Part shown: positions 15,747-23,917 of the stretch, in pieces
Layout: each line of letters starts with the position of its first letter
How positions within the stretch are numbered: the stretch's first letter is position 1
Source of the DNA: Methanolobus mangrovi
GTDB taxonomy: Archaea > Halobacteriota > Methanosarcinia > Methanosarcinales > Methanosarcinaceae
DNA length: 64,000 nucleotides
NCBI RefSeq assembly: GCF_031312535.1
Contig: NZ_CP133594.1
Coordinates: forward strand, 496,001 to 560,000
Reading direction: 5' to 3'
The notes under the pieces: generated by a model
What the model was told of the DNA's origin: nothing
Databases searched by the model: none
The model's input: only the letters and a program-made list of their open reading frames with translations
Translations under genes and position numbers: made by a program

Positions 15747-17933
15747 TTACATCCCTCTCTGCACTCTTTTTTGTGCACTTTGGCGTGTCATATCCTGCAT
15801 GAATTTCTCGAATGGATAATCTGCAGACAGGGTGACGTTCTGGATCACAAACTCGTCTCCTGCATATGTGTTGTTAGTGGTGTTGTTGCTTGTACTGAAT
15901 GTTCCAACCGCATTGTTAAGACCCGACGCCAGCATGCTATCCATCTTTCCAACGGACTTTTTTAGAGGGGATACAAAGAATGCATCCCAGTTCGGAAGTT
16001 CTGACAATGGTCCAATCTCAGCAGGACTATGAGGAAGATATCTGGAAATGCCTGAAAACGCATCCGATACAGTGGTTGTCAAAGGATTCACCATTGACTT
16101 TATCCCGTTGATGAAGTTCTGTATCAATTCCTTTCCTGAAAGGTAGAAACTGCTACCTGCTGATGAGAATATGTTCAGTATAGGTTCCAGTGTATCTAAT
16201 ATAATAGAATACAGAAGATCCATGCTGTTCTGGACGATATTCTGCAATGTCTGCCATGCACCTGCCCAATCACCCGTGAGTACCTGTGCAAACAATAGAA
16301 TTAGGTTGAGCACCTGACCGAGCACGTATTCAAATGTTTTCAGAATCAGAGGCATCCAGACCATTACATTATCGACCACATACTCTGCAATGTATGAAAT
16401 TAATGTTCCAAGGACGGACACAATAACAGCTACTGCAGATGTGATCGTATCTCCATTTGCTGCCCACCAGTCACTTATCCTATTCATGGCACTGGACACA
16501 AATTCCTGCACAATGGGAATAAGAGGTTCAACCGCAGTACGGATGTTTGCCAGTGTATCCATTACCACTGGAGATACTTTGTCCCAGCTCTTCCATATCA
16601 GAATAGCACCCAGTGCAAGAGCAGCAATTGCTATTCCCACAGGACCTGTAACGACTGCAATCAAACCACTCAAAGATCCAGCCAGACCGGCACCACCGAG
16701 GAAGGTTGTTATTGTTCCGATGGCACTGATGGCAGAGCCTGCTACTATCAGTACGGGACCAATAGCAGCAGCTATTGCAGCTATTGCTACAACAACCTTG
16801 AGTATTGGTTCTGGGATTCCTGATACAAGATTCAAAACCCCAGTGAAGGCATCGACCAGTGGCATAAGGCCTTCAGCAATCACATCTCCAAAGGTTATCA
16901 TGACATCTTGAAGTGCGGATTTGAGTTCCCGTATAGCTCCTCCGGGTCCACCTTCCATCTCCTCTGCCATTTTAGCTGCAGCACCAGCGGAGTTCTCCAG
17001 CAGTTTTGTCTGATTATAGATGGCATCTGACCCAACAGATAACAATGCAACCATACCAGGTCCTGCTTCCTGACCAAACAGTGCCATTGCATCTGCTGTG
17101 GACAGACCAACATTGCTCAGTGTTTTGATAATATCAGTGAAGGACTGCGTAGTTGGATCCACATCTGCAAGTGTTAGCTGGTATTTCTCCAGCACTCCGG
17201 CAACTTCAGTGGTTGGATCTGCAAGCCTTGTCAAAGCCCCTCTTAATGCAGTACCTGCACGACTTCCCTGGACACCGGCGTCTGACATTTTTCCGATGAT
17301 GGCAGCAGTCTCTTCCATGGATATCCCCATTGCAGCAGCAAGGGGAGCAACATAGGACATTGCCTGACCAAGTTGAGTGATATCAGTATTAGAGGAAGCA
17401 GATGCTTTGGCAAGGACATCTGCTACCCTTCCGGCTTCACTCGCCTGCAGATTAAAACCAGTAAGTACATTTGATGCGATATCTGAAGCAGTACCAAGGT
17501 CAATGGCTCCTGCTGCAGCAAGGCTAAGCATATCATCGATGGATTCCATTACCTCTGAAGTGGAGAAACCCGCCATCGCAAGATACTGCATACCTTCGGC
17601 AGCTTCACTTGCAGAGAAACGGGTCGTTCGGCCAAGTTCCCTGGCAAGGTCTGTCATCTGCTTGAACTCATCGCCAGTAGCTCCTGATATGGCTTTGACC
17701 TTTCTCATGGAATCATCGAAAGAGGAAGCTGTATGAAATGCCACGGCTCCAAGACCCAGAACAGGAGCAGTAACATATGTGGAGAGTGTTTTTCCGGCAG
17801 AGGTCATCTGCTTGCCAGTTTCCTGGAACTTTTTTCCCATCTGGCTGGCCTGTGAACTCACCTCATCAAATGCTTTCTTGATCTGGCTCACGTCTCCGAT
17901 GATCGAAACAATGAGTTCACCGATGGAAGTCAT
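15747..17933 (-). CDS. Tail tape measure protein
   Basis: A 728-residue protein with the phage tail tape-measure core: coiled N-terminus (SQASQMGKKFQETGKQM), the conserved SSFDDSMRKVKAISGATGDE block near residue 70, then an Ala/Gly-rich region (YLAMAGFST, NTDITQLGQAMSYVAPLAAA). Several hydrophobic helices follow (residues ~375-460 and ~500-560). The tape measure sets tail length and occupies the tail lumen; by the usual scaling ~730 residues suggest a tail near 100 nm. The ATG at 17933 follows an SD-like GGTGA; GTG 17939 is an alternative. It follows the tail chaperones as in siphoviruses. Confidence 0.9.
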   Translation of the reverse strand: MTSIGELIVSIIGDVSQIKKAFDEVSSQASQMGKKFQETGKQMTSAGKTLSTYVTAPVLGLGAVAFHTASSFDDSMRKVKAISGATGDEFKQMTDLARELGRTTRFSASEAAEGMQYLAMAGFSTSEVMESIDDMLSLAAAGAIDLGTASDIASNVLTGFNLQASEAGRVADVLAKASASSNTDITQLGQAMSYVAPLAAAMGISMEETAAIIGKMSDAGVQGSRAGTALRGALTRLADPTTEVAGVLEKYQLTLADVDPTTQSFTDIIKTLSNVGLSTADAMALFGQEAGPGMVALLSVGSDAIYNQTKLLENSAGAAAKMAEEMEGGPGGAIRELKSALQDVMITFGDVIAEGLMPLVDAFTGVLNLVSGIPEPILKVVVAIAAIAAAIGPVLIVAGSAISAIGTITTFLGGAGLAGSLSGLIAVVTGPVGIAIAALALGAILIWKSWDKVSPVVMDTLANIRTAVEPLIPIVQEFVSSAMNRISDWWAANGDTITSAVAVIVSVLGTLISYIAEYVVDNVMVWMPLILKTFEYVLGQVLNLILLFAQVLTGDWAGAWQTLQNIVQNSMDLLYSIILDTLEPILNIFSSAGSSFYLSGKELIQNFINGIKSMVNPLTTTVSDAFSGISRYLPHSPAEIGPLSELPNWDAFFVSPLKKSVGKMDSMLASGLNNAVGTFSTSNNTTNNTYAGDEFVIQNVTLSADYPFEKFMQDMTRQSAQKRVQRGM

Positions 17934-17935
17934 TT

Positions 17936-18202
17936 TCACCCTCTTTTTATCTTGTTACCGTACAGCTCGTAGAATCGTTTCATGTCTGGTTTATCGCCAG
18001 AATCCGTTTCTGACACTTTTTCCTGTCCACTCAAAGCCTCTCCAAGCACACCCCAGAAAACCCTGGCCTGCATCTCAACTGCCTGTATTCCTTTTTCGTA
18101 ATAGAGCATGACCTGGTCCGTGGACATGTGGTCCAGAAGATGATCAGGACTGGCCCATGAATACATGATTCCCATCTGGGCAAATATGTCCCCGATGGTC
18201 AC
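17936..18202 (-). CDS. Tail assembly chaperone, T-frame (expressed by -1 frameshift)
   Basis: An 88-codon frame overlapping the end of the upstream 119-residue gene in the -1 frame and ending just before the tape measure gene. In many siphoviruses (lambda G/GT) this second frame is translated by -1 ribosomal frameshifting to give a fusion chaperone that binds the tape measure protein. A slippery A AAA AAC lies at 18214-18208 and joins both frames exactly. It could also start on its own at GTG 18202. Confidence 0.75.
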   Translation of the reverse strand: MTIGDIFAQMGIMYSWASPDHLLDHMSTDQVMLYYEKGIQAVEMQARVFWGVLGEALSGQEKVSETDSGDKPDMKRFYELYGNKIKRG

Positions 18203-18558
18203 TGACAGTTTTTTTCAGTATCCTCTGCAGGCTTGATCTCCTCCAGTTTCTGGATGATCGGTTCCAGGACGAACTTTGAGAACTCAACAAGGGTGAACAT
18301 ATCCACATTATCCATGAGCCAGTCTGCGGTTATCTTTGGATTTGAACGCTGACAGGCAGTTGCAACCACCTCGACAAAACTCTCGATGTTCTTGCCGTTC
18401 TCGAGATTTTGTATCTTCTCCGGAGAGTCTGTCATATCGATGAGCTTCAGGGTTGCACGTGTTGAGAATACTGAAACATCAACTTCTTTTCCTCCTATCC
18501 TTGCAAAACGCTTCACTGGTGCAATAGTATCGAAATCCTTCATGATATCAGAGCTCAT
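18199..18558 (-). CDS. Tail assembly chaperone, G-like
   Basis: A 119-residue mostly helical protein between the major tail protein and the tape measure gene, the fixed position of tail assembly chaperones. It is acidic at the C-terminus (EEIKPAEDTEKNCQ), where the coding sequence contains the slippery heptamer. It probably coats the tape measure protein during tail assembly. A -1 slip at 18208 would extend it to a 207-residue GT-type fusion. Confidence 0.75.
   Translation of the reverse strand: MSSDIMKDFDTIAPVKRFARIGGKEVDVSVFSTRATLKLIDMTDSPEKIQNLENGKNIESFVEVVATACQRSNPKITADWLMDNVDMFTLVEFSKFVLEPIIQKLEEIKPAEDTEKNCQ
18208..18214 (-). promoter_or_regulatory. -1 ribosomal frameshift site A AAA AAC
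   Basis: Reading the minus strand, codons GAA AAA AAC of the G-like gene contain the canonical X XXY YYZ heptamer in the correct phase. After slippage the ribosome reads CTG TCA GTG ACC ATC and continues through the second frame. Only three codons lie between the slip site and the zero-frame stop (TGA 18201-18199). Confidence 0.75.
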
Positions 18559-18560
18559 GT

Positions 18561-19355
18561 TCAGACCCCCTGCTCATCGTAGATCTCATACAGCTGGTCA
18601 CCTGCTGTTCTGCTAACATCCAGCACTCCTTTCATCTTCAGATGTGGCATTGCAGGATCGTCTCCATCGTCTGCAGGGAACTCGATGTTCTGGCCTTCGT
18701 TGACCGTGGCCTTGTAGAGTGTGATGCGGAATATCTTATCGTTCTCATCGGTATTGGTGATGCGAACCACACGATCTGATATCGTGGTCTTACCACCGCT
18801 TGTAAGAGTGGCAGCAGAGCTGGGAGTATAGGAATAGTCCACCTTGACACCTTCACCGTCAGAGATGACAGTAGAATCTGATATCCTGGCAATGCAGGTG
18901 TACCCATCGCTGTCGACTGCTACAACGTAGTCGGTGTTCCTGACGGCTGCATTGTCTGATGCATCTGTAACCACAATGCTGGAAACTTCAGTCCCATCTC
19001 CATTCATGTGATCGAGCTTTACAAAATCAGTGCCTTCAAGAGTGTGTGTTTCATCGGTCACAGATACAGGTGTTCCTGCAACCGTGGAATATGTGTCCAA
19101 GTCACCTCTTATGGTGTTTAGGTTTTCCAGGTCCACTTCCATCATGTCACATTCAATGTATGCAACATGTTCCTTGATGCCAACCTTTACGATTCCAGCA
19201 TTATCGGATTTTACCTCGACATCTTCCCATTCTTCCTTGAACACTGCATTACGGATGGCGCCGATATTGACAAGCGATCCGATGGTTGTGCCTATCTCCA
19301 GTTTTCCTGAACCGAACCGGATGGCATTTGAGTTCTGTACGGTTGTTTGTGCCAT
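18561..19355 (-). CDS. Major tail tube protein
   Basis: A 264-residue beta-rich acidic protein between the tail terminator and tail chaperone genes. It begins AQTTVQNSNAIRFGSGKLEIG and contains tail-tube-like strands (NAVFKEEWEDVEVKSDNAG, AYIECDMMEVDLENL). A central segment (residues ~100-175) resembles an inserted Ig-like domain. Position and size fit the subunit that stacks as hexameric rings to form the non-contractile tail. Confidence 0.75.
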   Translation of the reverse strand: MAQTTVQNSNAIRFGSGKLEIGTTIGSLVNIGAIRNAVFKEEWEDVEVKSDNAGIVKVGIKEHVAYIECDMMEVDLENLNTIRGDLDTYSTVAGTPVSVTDETHTLEGTDFVKLDHMNGDGTEVSSIVVTDASDNAAVRNTDYVVAVDSDGYTCIARISDSTVISDGEGVKVDYSYTPSSAATLTSGGKTTISDRVVRITNTDENDKIFRITLYKATVNEGQNIEFPADDGDDPAMPHLKMKGVLDVSRTAGDQLYEIYDEQGV

Positions 19356-19359
19356 GTTA

Positions 19360-19740
19360 TTACCTCATGTGTATGATCTTGAAATCTATCGGAATGTGAA
19401 AAATACCAGAACCATCCTCTATAGCATCATGCGAATCAAGGTACGCTATTTGCTTGATGAGATTCCCATCAGCCACACCTTTGTACCGGTTCAAACAGTC
19501 GATAACGGCATTAGATAACTGCTGTACCTGGGCATATGTCTCGGACCAGCAGGAGAACTGATACCTTGGAGTTGCAAAACCGGTCACATGGTCGATTGGA
19601 TTGCTAATCTTGTGGATGGATATCGCTGGCATTTGGCAATCAAGCGGTAATCTCAGCGGATATATCCTGTCGCTGACAAGATCTGTCACTGAAGTGTCCT
19701 GCAATAGCAGATTTCGAAGAGCTCCATGAACAGACGTCAT
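19360..19740 (-). CDS. Tail completion/terminator protein (DUF3168-like)
   Basis: A 126-residue protein with the pattern LRNLLLQDTSVTDLVSDRIYPLRLP near the N-terminus and a C-terminal strand IFHIPIDFKI, as in gp17/DUF3168 tail completion proteins. These cap the tail tube and join it to the head. It overlaps the upstream gp10-like gene by 4 nt and precedes the tail tube gene, the standard order. Confidence 0.75.
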   Translation of the reverse strand: MTSVHGALRNLLLQDTSVTDLVSDRIYPLRLPLDCQMPAISIHKISNPIDHVTGFATPRYQFSCWSETYAQVQQLSNAVIDCLNRYKGVADGNLIKQIAYLDSHDAIEDGSGIFHIPIDFKIIHMR

Positions 19741-20168
19741 TTGTACTTCCTGATCACCTGCTGAAGCTTGAGGTTGATCGCCGTTTTGATCTCGTCGGTG
19801 TTCTCATCCAGAGCAGGTCGGAGGAACGGTCGTGGTTGTTGATGGTATCTCCGTCCTAGGGAATCGGTATCATTGAATCCTTTTTCAAGACGCATTGCAT
19901 AGTTCATGGTGGAGCCGACCATCACCTCACATCTTTCGTTCGACTTTTCAACAGATACAGGGTTGACCTCTGCGAGATTGCGGAACAGGTTACCTGTTAT
20001 CCTGTGTGGGAAATCATCCCCTCCCTTTCTGGAATTCTCCTGGGCAGCCCTTACAACAACATCTCCTCCTGCAAGCACACCCTCCTCAAGGACGTCGGCA
20101 ATGTCCTTACCCAGTTCCTGCAGGTTCTTCTGCAGCTTTTCAATTCCTCTGACTTTGAACTGGAACAT
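19737..20168 (-). CDS. HK97 gp10-like head-tail joining protein
   Basis: A 143-residue protein of the HK97-gp10 type: N-terminal amphipathic helix (GIEKLQKNLQELGKDIADVLEEG), a middle RITGNLFRNL segment, and the characteristic YAMRLEKGFNDTD ... PRPFLRPALDE motif near the C-terminus. It is thought to act in head-tail connection. It lies between the coiled-coil membrane protein and the tail completion gene. Confidence 0.85.
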   Translation of the reverse strand: MFQFKVRGIEKLQKNLQELGKDIADVLEEGVLAGGDVVVRAAQENSRKGGDDFPHRITGNLFRNLAEVNPVSVEKSNERCEVMVGSTMNYAMRLEKGFNDTDSLGRRYHQQPRPFLRPALDENTDEIKTAINLKLQQVIRKYK

Positions 20169-20172
20169 ATCG

Positions 20173-20445
20173 TCACCGGATTATCTGCACCACGATCCCT
20201 GCCAACTGCAGGACCACAACCACCGCCAGGCCGAGGAAAGCATTCCTTCCCAGCCAGCGGTTCTGTCGCTCTTCCAGCACACGGATCCTTTCTTCGTGGT
20301 CCTCAATGGAGCACTTCTCAAGTACGCGGATCCTCTTCTCATGATCATCGAGCTGACAGCTCATCTTGTCAATGCCTGCACGAACATGCTTGACATCGTT
20401 GTGGGTCTCAATTATCTTGTCATAAGTGTCAGTATCGATCTCCAT
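20173..20445 (-). CDS. Coiled-coil protein with C-terminal membrane anchor (XhlA/holin-like)
   Basis: A 90-residue protein: an N-terminal coiled coil with repeated DHEKRIRVLEK/DHEERIRVLEE units (residues ~33-60) followed by a single hydrophobic helix (FLGLAVVVVLQLAGIVVQII). This is the layout of haemolysin XhlA-like proteins found in phages. Its ATG overlaps the stop of the preceding gene (TAATG), supporting this start over GTG/ATG options upstream. It is odd to find it between head-tail joining genes; a role in lysis or virion membrane contact is only a guess. Confidence 0.65.
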   Translation of the reverse strand: MEIDTDTYDKIIETHNDVKHVRAGIDKMSCQLDDHEKRIRVLEKCSIEDHEERIRVLEERQNRWLGRNAFLGLAVVVVLQLAGIVVQIIR

Positions 20446-20798
20446 TATTCCACTGCCTTGAGCTTGCATTCGTAATGATGAACTGTAGAGTTGAACAGTC
20501 GGGTAATCGGTTTGATAGACAATACATCATAAGAATGGGAATAACCAGGAACCGTGCTGCTTATGGTGTCACCTGCTTCCACAGCAACACCAGAAGGTAG
20601 TATCACAGAGACCTCTGAAACACTATGCTCCCCGCTTTCAAGCACGTCTATCCGGCCAGGTTCATCGGATGTCAGAAAACGGCAGGCTGATACGGTGCTG
20701 TTCTCTGCATAGACAGGAGAACCGTATTCGTCTGTCCCGGTCTGGGTCCTTGAAATAATGGTGCATTCGTGGATCAGACCAATGGTATGGATGGTCAT
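20445..20798 (-). CDS. Putative head-tail stopper/adaptor
   Basis: A 117-residue beta-rich protein in the connector gene cluster, upstream of the gp10-like gene. Sequence features such as RTQTGTDEYGSPVYAENSTV near the N-terminus and the late strand YECKLKAVE resemble phage head closure (stopper) proteins. It is coupled to its neighbours by close spacing. The call is by position plus pattern. Confidence 0.65.
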   Translation of the reverse strand: MTIHTIGLIHECTIISRTQTGTDEYGSPVYAENSTVSACRFLTSDEPGRIDVLESGEHSVSEVSVILPSGVAVEAGDTISSTVPGYSHSYDVLSIKPITRLFNSTVHHYECKLKAVE

Positions 20799-20800
20799 TC

Positions 20801-21175
20801 CTATTCCTCGCTGTTCACCGTTCTGATACCACTTCTTCCATATGGGATCGAGAAAGCCCGATGTTTGTACCTGTTTATGTATGAAGTGGCCTTCTCACGA
20901 TGCATCTGTATGTCAGCATCAACATCGTTTGACTGCTGTTCGGACCCCAGTTTGACCTGCTTTGCAAGTTCACCGGTGTACTTCATTCGTTCCAGAACGG
21001 TTGCAGCTGAAAGATGTATGCAGGCTATGTTCAGTGCAGGTTCCGTGCTCTCCGTACTCGCACCGGTTTCAAGAGAGATCTCTGCCGATGTGTGAGTTAT
21101 GATGGCAAGTATATCATCATCCGTTACGGATTCCGGAGATACGATCGTTTTTACTTCTGACACCGAGCATAGCAT
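20801..21175 (-). CDS. Head-tail connector (gp6-like)
   Basis: A 124-residue mainly helical protein, with MLCSVSEVKTIVSPESVTDDDILAIITH at the N-terminus and ATVLERMKYTGELAKQVKLG in the middle. This is the layout of phage gp6-like connector proteins, which bind beneath the portal. It lies between the capsid module and the stopper gene, as expected. Confidence 0.7.
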   Translation of the reverse strand: MLCSVSEVKTIVSPESVTDDDILAIITHTSAEISLETGASTESTEPALNIACIHLSAATVLERMKYTGELAKQVKLGSEQQSNDVDADIQMHREKATSYINRYKHRAFSIPYGRSGIRTVNSEE

Positions 21176-21181
21176 CTAGGT

Positions 21182-21358
21182 TCACTTTCCGGTTGCTTTT
21201 CTCTTTGGGGTCGTTTCTTCTTCGAGTATCACAAGGGTATTACCCATTCTTTCAGCTCTTTCTGCAGGAATATCGAACATATCTCCCTGCCTGAACTTCA
21301 TTTCCTTTCCATCGATATCGATAGCAAGGTTTTTCACGTTGACCTGGACCTTGACCAT
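21182..21358 (-). CDS. Small conserved head-module protein
   Basis: A 58-residue ORF found by direct translation: it begins MVKVQVNVKNLAIDIDGKEM, has a KFRQGDMFDIPAERAERMGNTLV middle resembling a short phage protein often found beside capsid genes, and ends in a basic tail (PKRKATGK). It starts 10 nt after the major capsid stop and ends 7 nt before the connector start, filling the gap exactly. Function is unknown. Confidence 0.75.
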   Translation of the reverse strand: MVKVQVNVKNLAIDIDGKEMKFRQGDMFDIPAERAERMGNTLVILEEETTPKRKATGK

Positions 21359-21367
21359 GTTTTCACC

Positions 21368-22234
21368 TCAGATTGCACTGGTCTTGCAGATGGCTACGTC
21401 CTGTTTTATTCTCAGGATTCCTGCACTGTAGACACGACCGTTAAGATCGCCTGTGTCTGGGTGTTTTGAGTCCACGCCATGCTCTGTCTTGAAATCAGAT
21501 GTCATGTAGAAGTCGACATAAGGTTCTCCGACGTTCTCTGTTGGGCATACAAAACCTGTACCTGCAGTCAGTGTGTTGGTACCGAATACCTGTCCGCCGT
21601 TGAGCATGTCCAGGATATCCGGCATTTCCTTGATACCGTTTGCACTGCGGCTGGCCATCAGTTGCCTGCGCTGTGTGGTTGCAAGTACCCAGTTGAAGGA
21701 GAGACTGTCAACAGGAATACCATCATCGTCCATGAGTTCATAGACACCTGCCAGTGCATCGGTGGCATTGCCATATGTCCCGAAGTCCTTGCTTACAGCA
21801 TAATCGTTACCTGCTCCCTGGTAAAGTCCATTCATATCATAATTTGTACCGTCATTGCTGACACCCATCATGATAGCCGCATTCTCTGCCTTTGCTGCCT
21901 TGTATGCTGCAGAGATGGAAGATGCTTTATCAACATCCACTCCGCTTCTAAGCCAGCTTTCATAAATGCGCCTGTCAACCGTGTAGTCCTTCCAGTAGAC
22001 AGGTATTTTGGAGTTGGTAAGGGAAACTTCGATCTTGTCCTCGTTACCATCACGGAAACCATATGATACGTATCCGTCACTGACGTCTGTTATTCTACCC
22101 CAGTCAACGGAAGTTATACCGAATCCCTTCTCCGAGGTCACATGTACCAGTTTTCTTCCGATAAGTGCGTTCCTGAGAGCAGGGACAAGAGAGGAGTCTA
22201 TTTCTTTTGAGAATGTTGCGAGTGCGTTTGTCAT
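21368..22234 (-). CDS. Major capsid protein (HK97 fold, encapsulin-related)
   Basis: A 288-residue protein placed after the protease/scaffold and decoration genes. The stretch IPVYWKDYTVDRRIYESWLRSG followed by VDVDKASSISAAYKAAKAENAAIMMG resembles the encapsulin/linocin branch of the HK97 fold (P-domain with a long helix, then a nested A-domain). The N-terminal portion could be the E-loop/N-arm region. It assembles the icosahedral head. The ATG at 22234 sits after AGGTGA, a strong ribosome-binding site; GTG 22243 is less likely. Confidence 0.8.
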   Translation of the reverse strand: MTNALATFSKEIDSSLVPALRNALIGRKLVHVTSEKGFGITSVDWGRITDVSDGYVSYGFRDGNEDKIEVSLTNSKIPVYWKDYTVDRRIYESWLRSGVDVDKASSISAAYKAAKAENAAIMMGVSNDGTNYDMNGLYQGAGNDYAVSKDFGTYGNATDALAGVYELMDDDGIPVDSLSFNWVLATTQRRQLMASRSANGIKEMPDILDMLNGGQVFGTNTLTAGTGFVCPTENVGEPYVDFYMTSDFKTEHGVDSKHPDTGDLNGRVYSAGILRIKQDVAICKTSAI

Positions 22235-22244
22235 GTTTTTCACC

Positions 22245-22700
22245 TCATATGAGACTCAGTACCACAATATCTGCAGCAGCTGAGCTTGCATCAACTGATT
22301 CCTCAGCGATGGCCACTATCTCGTCGGTTCCGACAATGCCTGCTGCAAGCTCTCCGTCAGCAGCTGCCTTAAGACGTGCACCTTTGGTCACGTTCTGACC
22401 TGATGCAAGGCTGCCAACAATTAGGAAACTGCCTCCATAGAGGACAGCAGCCATGTCATCCAGTGCGTAGATGGTATCGACGTCAGTGGGCATGAATGCA
22501 GGATTGGTCTGCTCGTATCCGAGCCATCCCATTGTAGCACCAGCTGCGGTGTTCACAACCATATCGTCATCATTGGTACCTTTCTTGACAAGCCTACCTG
22601 GGTACATGTTAGCGGCATTTTCGATCTTAAGCTCCTGTTCCAGAGGACTTCCACCAGCCACTATCTTGTTTGCTGGCTTCACAACACCTGAGTATGCCAT
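22245..22700 (-). CDS. Capsid decoration-like structural protein
   Basis: A 151-residue Ala/Gly-rich beta protein immediately upstream of the major capsid gene. It carries the pattern GSLASGQNVTKGARLKAAADGELAAG, common in small phage head decoration or capsid-associated proteins (DUF2190-like). The ATG at 22700 overlaps the stop of the protease/scaffold gene (TAATG), which decides the start. Confidence 0.65.
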   Translation of the reverse strand: MAYSGVVKPANKIVAGGSPLEQELKIENAANMYPGRLVKKGTNDDDMVVNTAAGATMGWLGYEQTNPAFMPTDVDTIYALDDMAAVLYGGSFLIVGSLASGQNVTKGARLKAAADGELAAGIVGTDEIVAIAEESVDASSAAADIVVLSLI

Positions 22701-23212
22701 TATTCCACCACCCATTCATTCTTGGTGCTGTCCCATCTACCTACGGTACCCATGCCTGTTGAGCTAGGGTATTTGACGTTCTCAGCTGTTGCTCCGAGCT
22801 TTATGCTTCCCAGGTCCTCAGCAAGCTTTTCGATATCCGATGCTGACAGGTGCTGGTAATCTTCATCCTTTGTCTCGAGGTTCAGATTCTTCCTGGCAGC
22901 AGTGAGACTGCCCATCGCACTGACCCTCCTCTGCTCTTCCTTGTATGCTACGATTTTGGCAGTGGCGATCTCATCAGCTTTACTTGCCACCAGCTCCTGC
23001 ACCTTTTCCAGAGGAACGGATATGGCTTTGTCTTTTTCATATGAAGCAACCACTTTTTCGAGATTATTAACCTTTGTTTCAAGTTCTGTATTAGCAGCCT
23101 TCAGATCCTCGATATCCTTATCTTTGGCTACATTGTCCTTTTCGAGCTCAGCAAGTTTTTCGTCCGGTGAAGGATCTCCACCGCTGTTAGAATCGTCTTT
23201 GTTATCTGTCAT
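22700..23212 (-). CDS. Internal-start scaffolding protein (nested)
   Basis: An in-frame ATG at 23212 within the protease gene is preceded by AGGTGAT at proper spacing. Translation from here gives a 170-residue protein with a Ser/Gly/Asp N-terminus (TDNKDDSNSGGDPSPDEK), a long coiled coil (LAELEKDNVAKDKDIEDLKAA) and a C-terminal helical domain, as expected of a capsid scaffold. This mirrors the nested protease/scaffold arrangement of lambda C/Nu3. Confidence 0.5.
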   Translation of the reverse strand: MTDNKDDSNSGGDPSPDEKLAELEKDNVAKDKDIEDLKAANTELETKVNNLEKVVASYEKDKAISVPLEKVQELVASKADEIATAKIVAYKEEQRRVSAMGSLTAARKNLNLETKDEDYQHLSASDIEKLAEDLGSIKLGATAENVKYPSSTGMGTVGRWDSTKNEWVVE

Positions 23213-23686
23213 AGGATCACCTGATGCGATGATTTTGAATTGATGAATGTTACGTACCGCTACCTTTCCATCTTCTGATGCTGCTATGTTCCAGGTTGCC
23301 TGCTCCCACGCAGGGTTCTGGACAAGGGTCAAGGACCTGGCCTGGACTCCACTAGCCCAGTTATCATCGATAGAATCGGCCAGAGAATAGACACTCCATG
23401 TGTTTTCCCAGGTTCCATCCTGGATCTTTCTTTCAGCTACGGAGTCGGTTACCGATGCTCTTGCTTTGATCTCCGAACCTTCACGCCAGGCATCGACAAT
23501 CCTTCCGATCTCAGCATTTGGGTCTTCAGAAAAATCACAATCGTGGGGAGCATCTCGTGGGCATATACGAAGTACAGAGCCTTTGAGAGAGGAGATGGCA
23601 TTATCTGCTTCTGAAAATGGAATTCCCCATCCGTTTTTGTTTATCTCGCCGAGTGGAAATGCAGTGCCTTCAATAGTGATAGCCAT
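22700..23686 (-). CDS. Prohead protease-scaffold fusion
   Basis: A 328-residue two-part protein. Residues 1-150 form a globular domain in the position of a prohead protease (segments GKINKNGWG-like start, DAPHDCDF, ASVTDSVAERKIQDGTW, SLTLVQNPAWEQA); catalytic residues cannot be assigned with confidence. Residues ~160-240 are an acidic coiled coil, typical of internal scaffolding. It lies directly upstream of the decoration and major capsid genes. A second start at 23212 may make scaffold alone. It is the first head gene after the defence cargo and has its own AT-rich upstream region. Confidence 0.7.
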   Translation of the reverse strand: MAITIEGTAFPLGEINKNGWGIPFSEADNAISSLKGSVLRICPRDAPHDCDFSEDPNAEIGRIVDAWREGSEIKARASVTDSVAERKIQDGTWENTWSVYSLADSIDDNWASGVQARSLTLVQNPAWEQATWNIAASEDGKVAVRNIHQFKIIASGDPMTDNKDDSNSGGDPSPDEKLAELEKDNVAKDKDIEDLKAANTELETKVNNLEKVVASYEKDKAISVPLEKVQELVASKADEIATAKIVAYKEEQRRVSAMGSLTAARKNLNLETKDEDYQHLSASDIEKLAEDLGSIKLGATAENVKYPSSTGMGTVGRWDSTKNEWVVE

Positions 23687-23700
23687 CGGCGTTAAAGTAC

Positions 23701-23917
23701 AAATACAACGGGTATAAAAAGATTATACAACTGAAAACTAGAGTCAACTACAGTTTCAAGTCTCGGTATTGATTGTTTCGTTCAAAAAAAGTTCAATTAA
23801 AAGACAATAATGACATTTTATTACTGATTCTTATCCCAATTTTACTACTTACAGCTAAGTTAAAAAGGCACATTGTCTGGAATCGTTCATTCATCATCTC
23901 TTAATATTTGACAACTA
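23701..23917. promoter_or_regulatory. Intergenic region between defence cargo and head genes
   Basis: An AT-rich 217-bp stretch with no ORF. On the minus strand, GTATAATCTTTTTATACC (about 23714-23731) lies about 30 bp upstream of the protease ATG and may be a TATA-type promoter that restarts leftward transcription of the head-tail genes after the cargo. Confidence 0.35.

Noticed and set aside
22288-22302. TTCCTCAGCG match to the tRNA-Ser 3' end inside a capsid-region gene, considered as attR
   Set aside because: Only 10 bases match, it lies in coding sequence in the middle of the head module, and the T-arm is not repeated; most likely chance.
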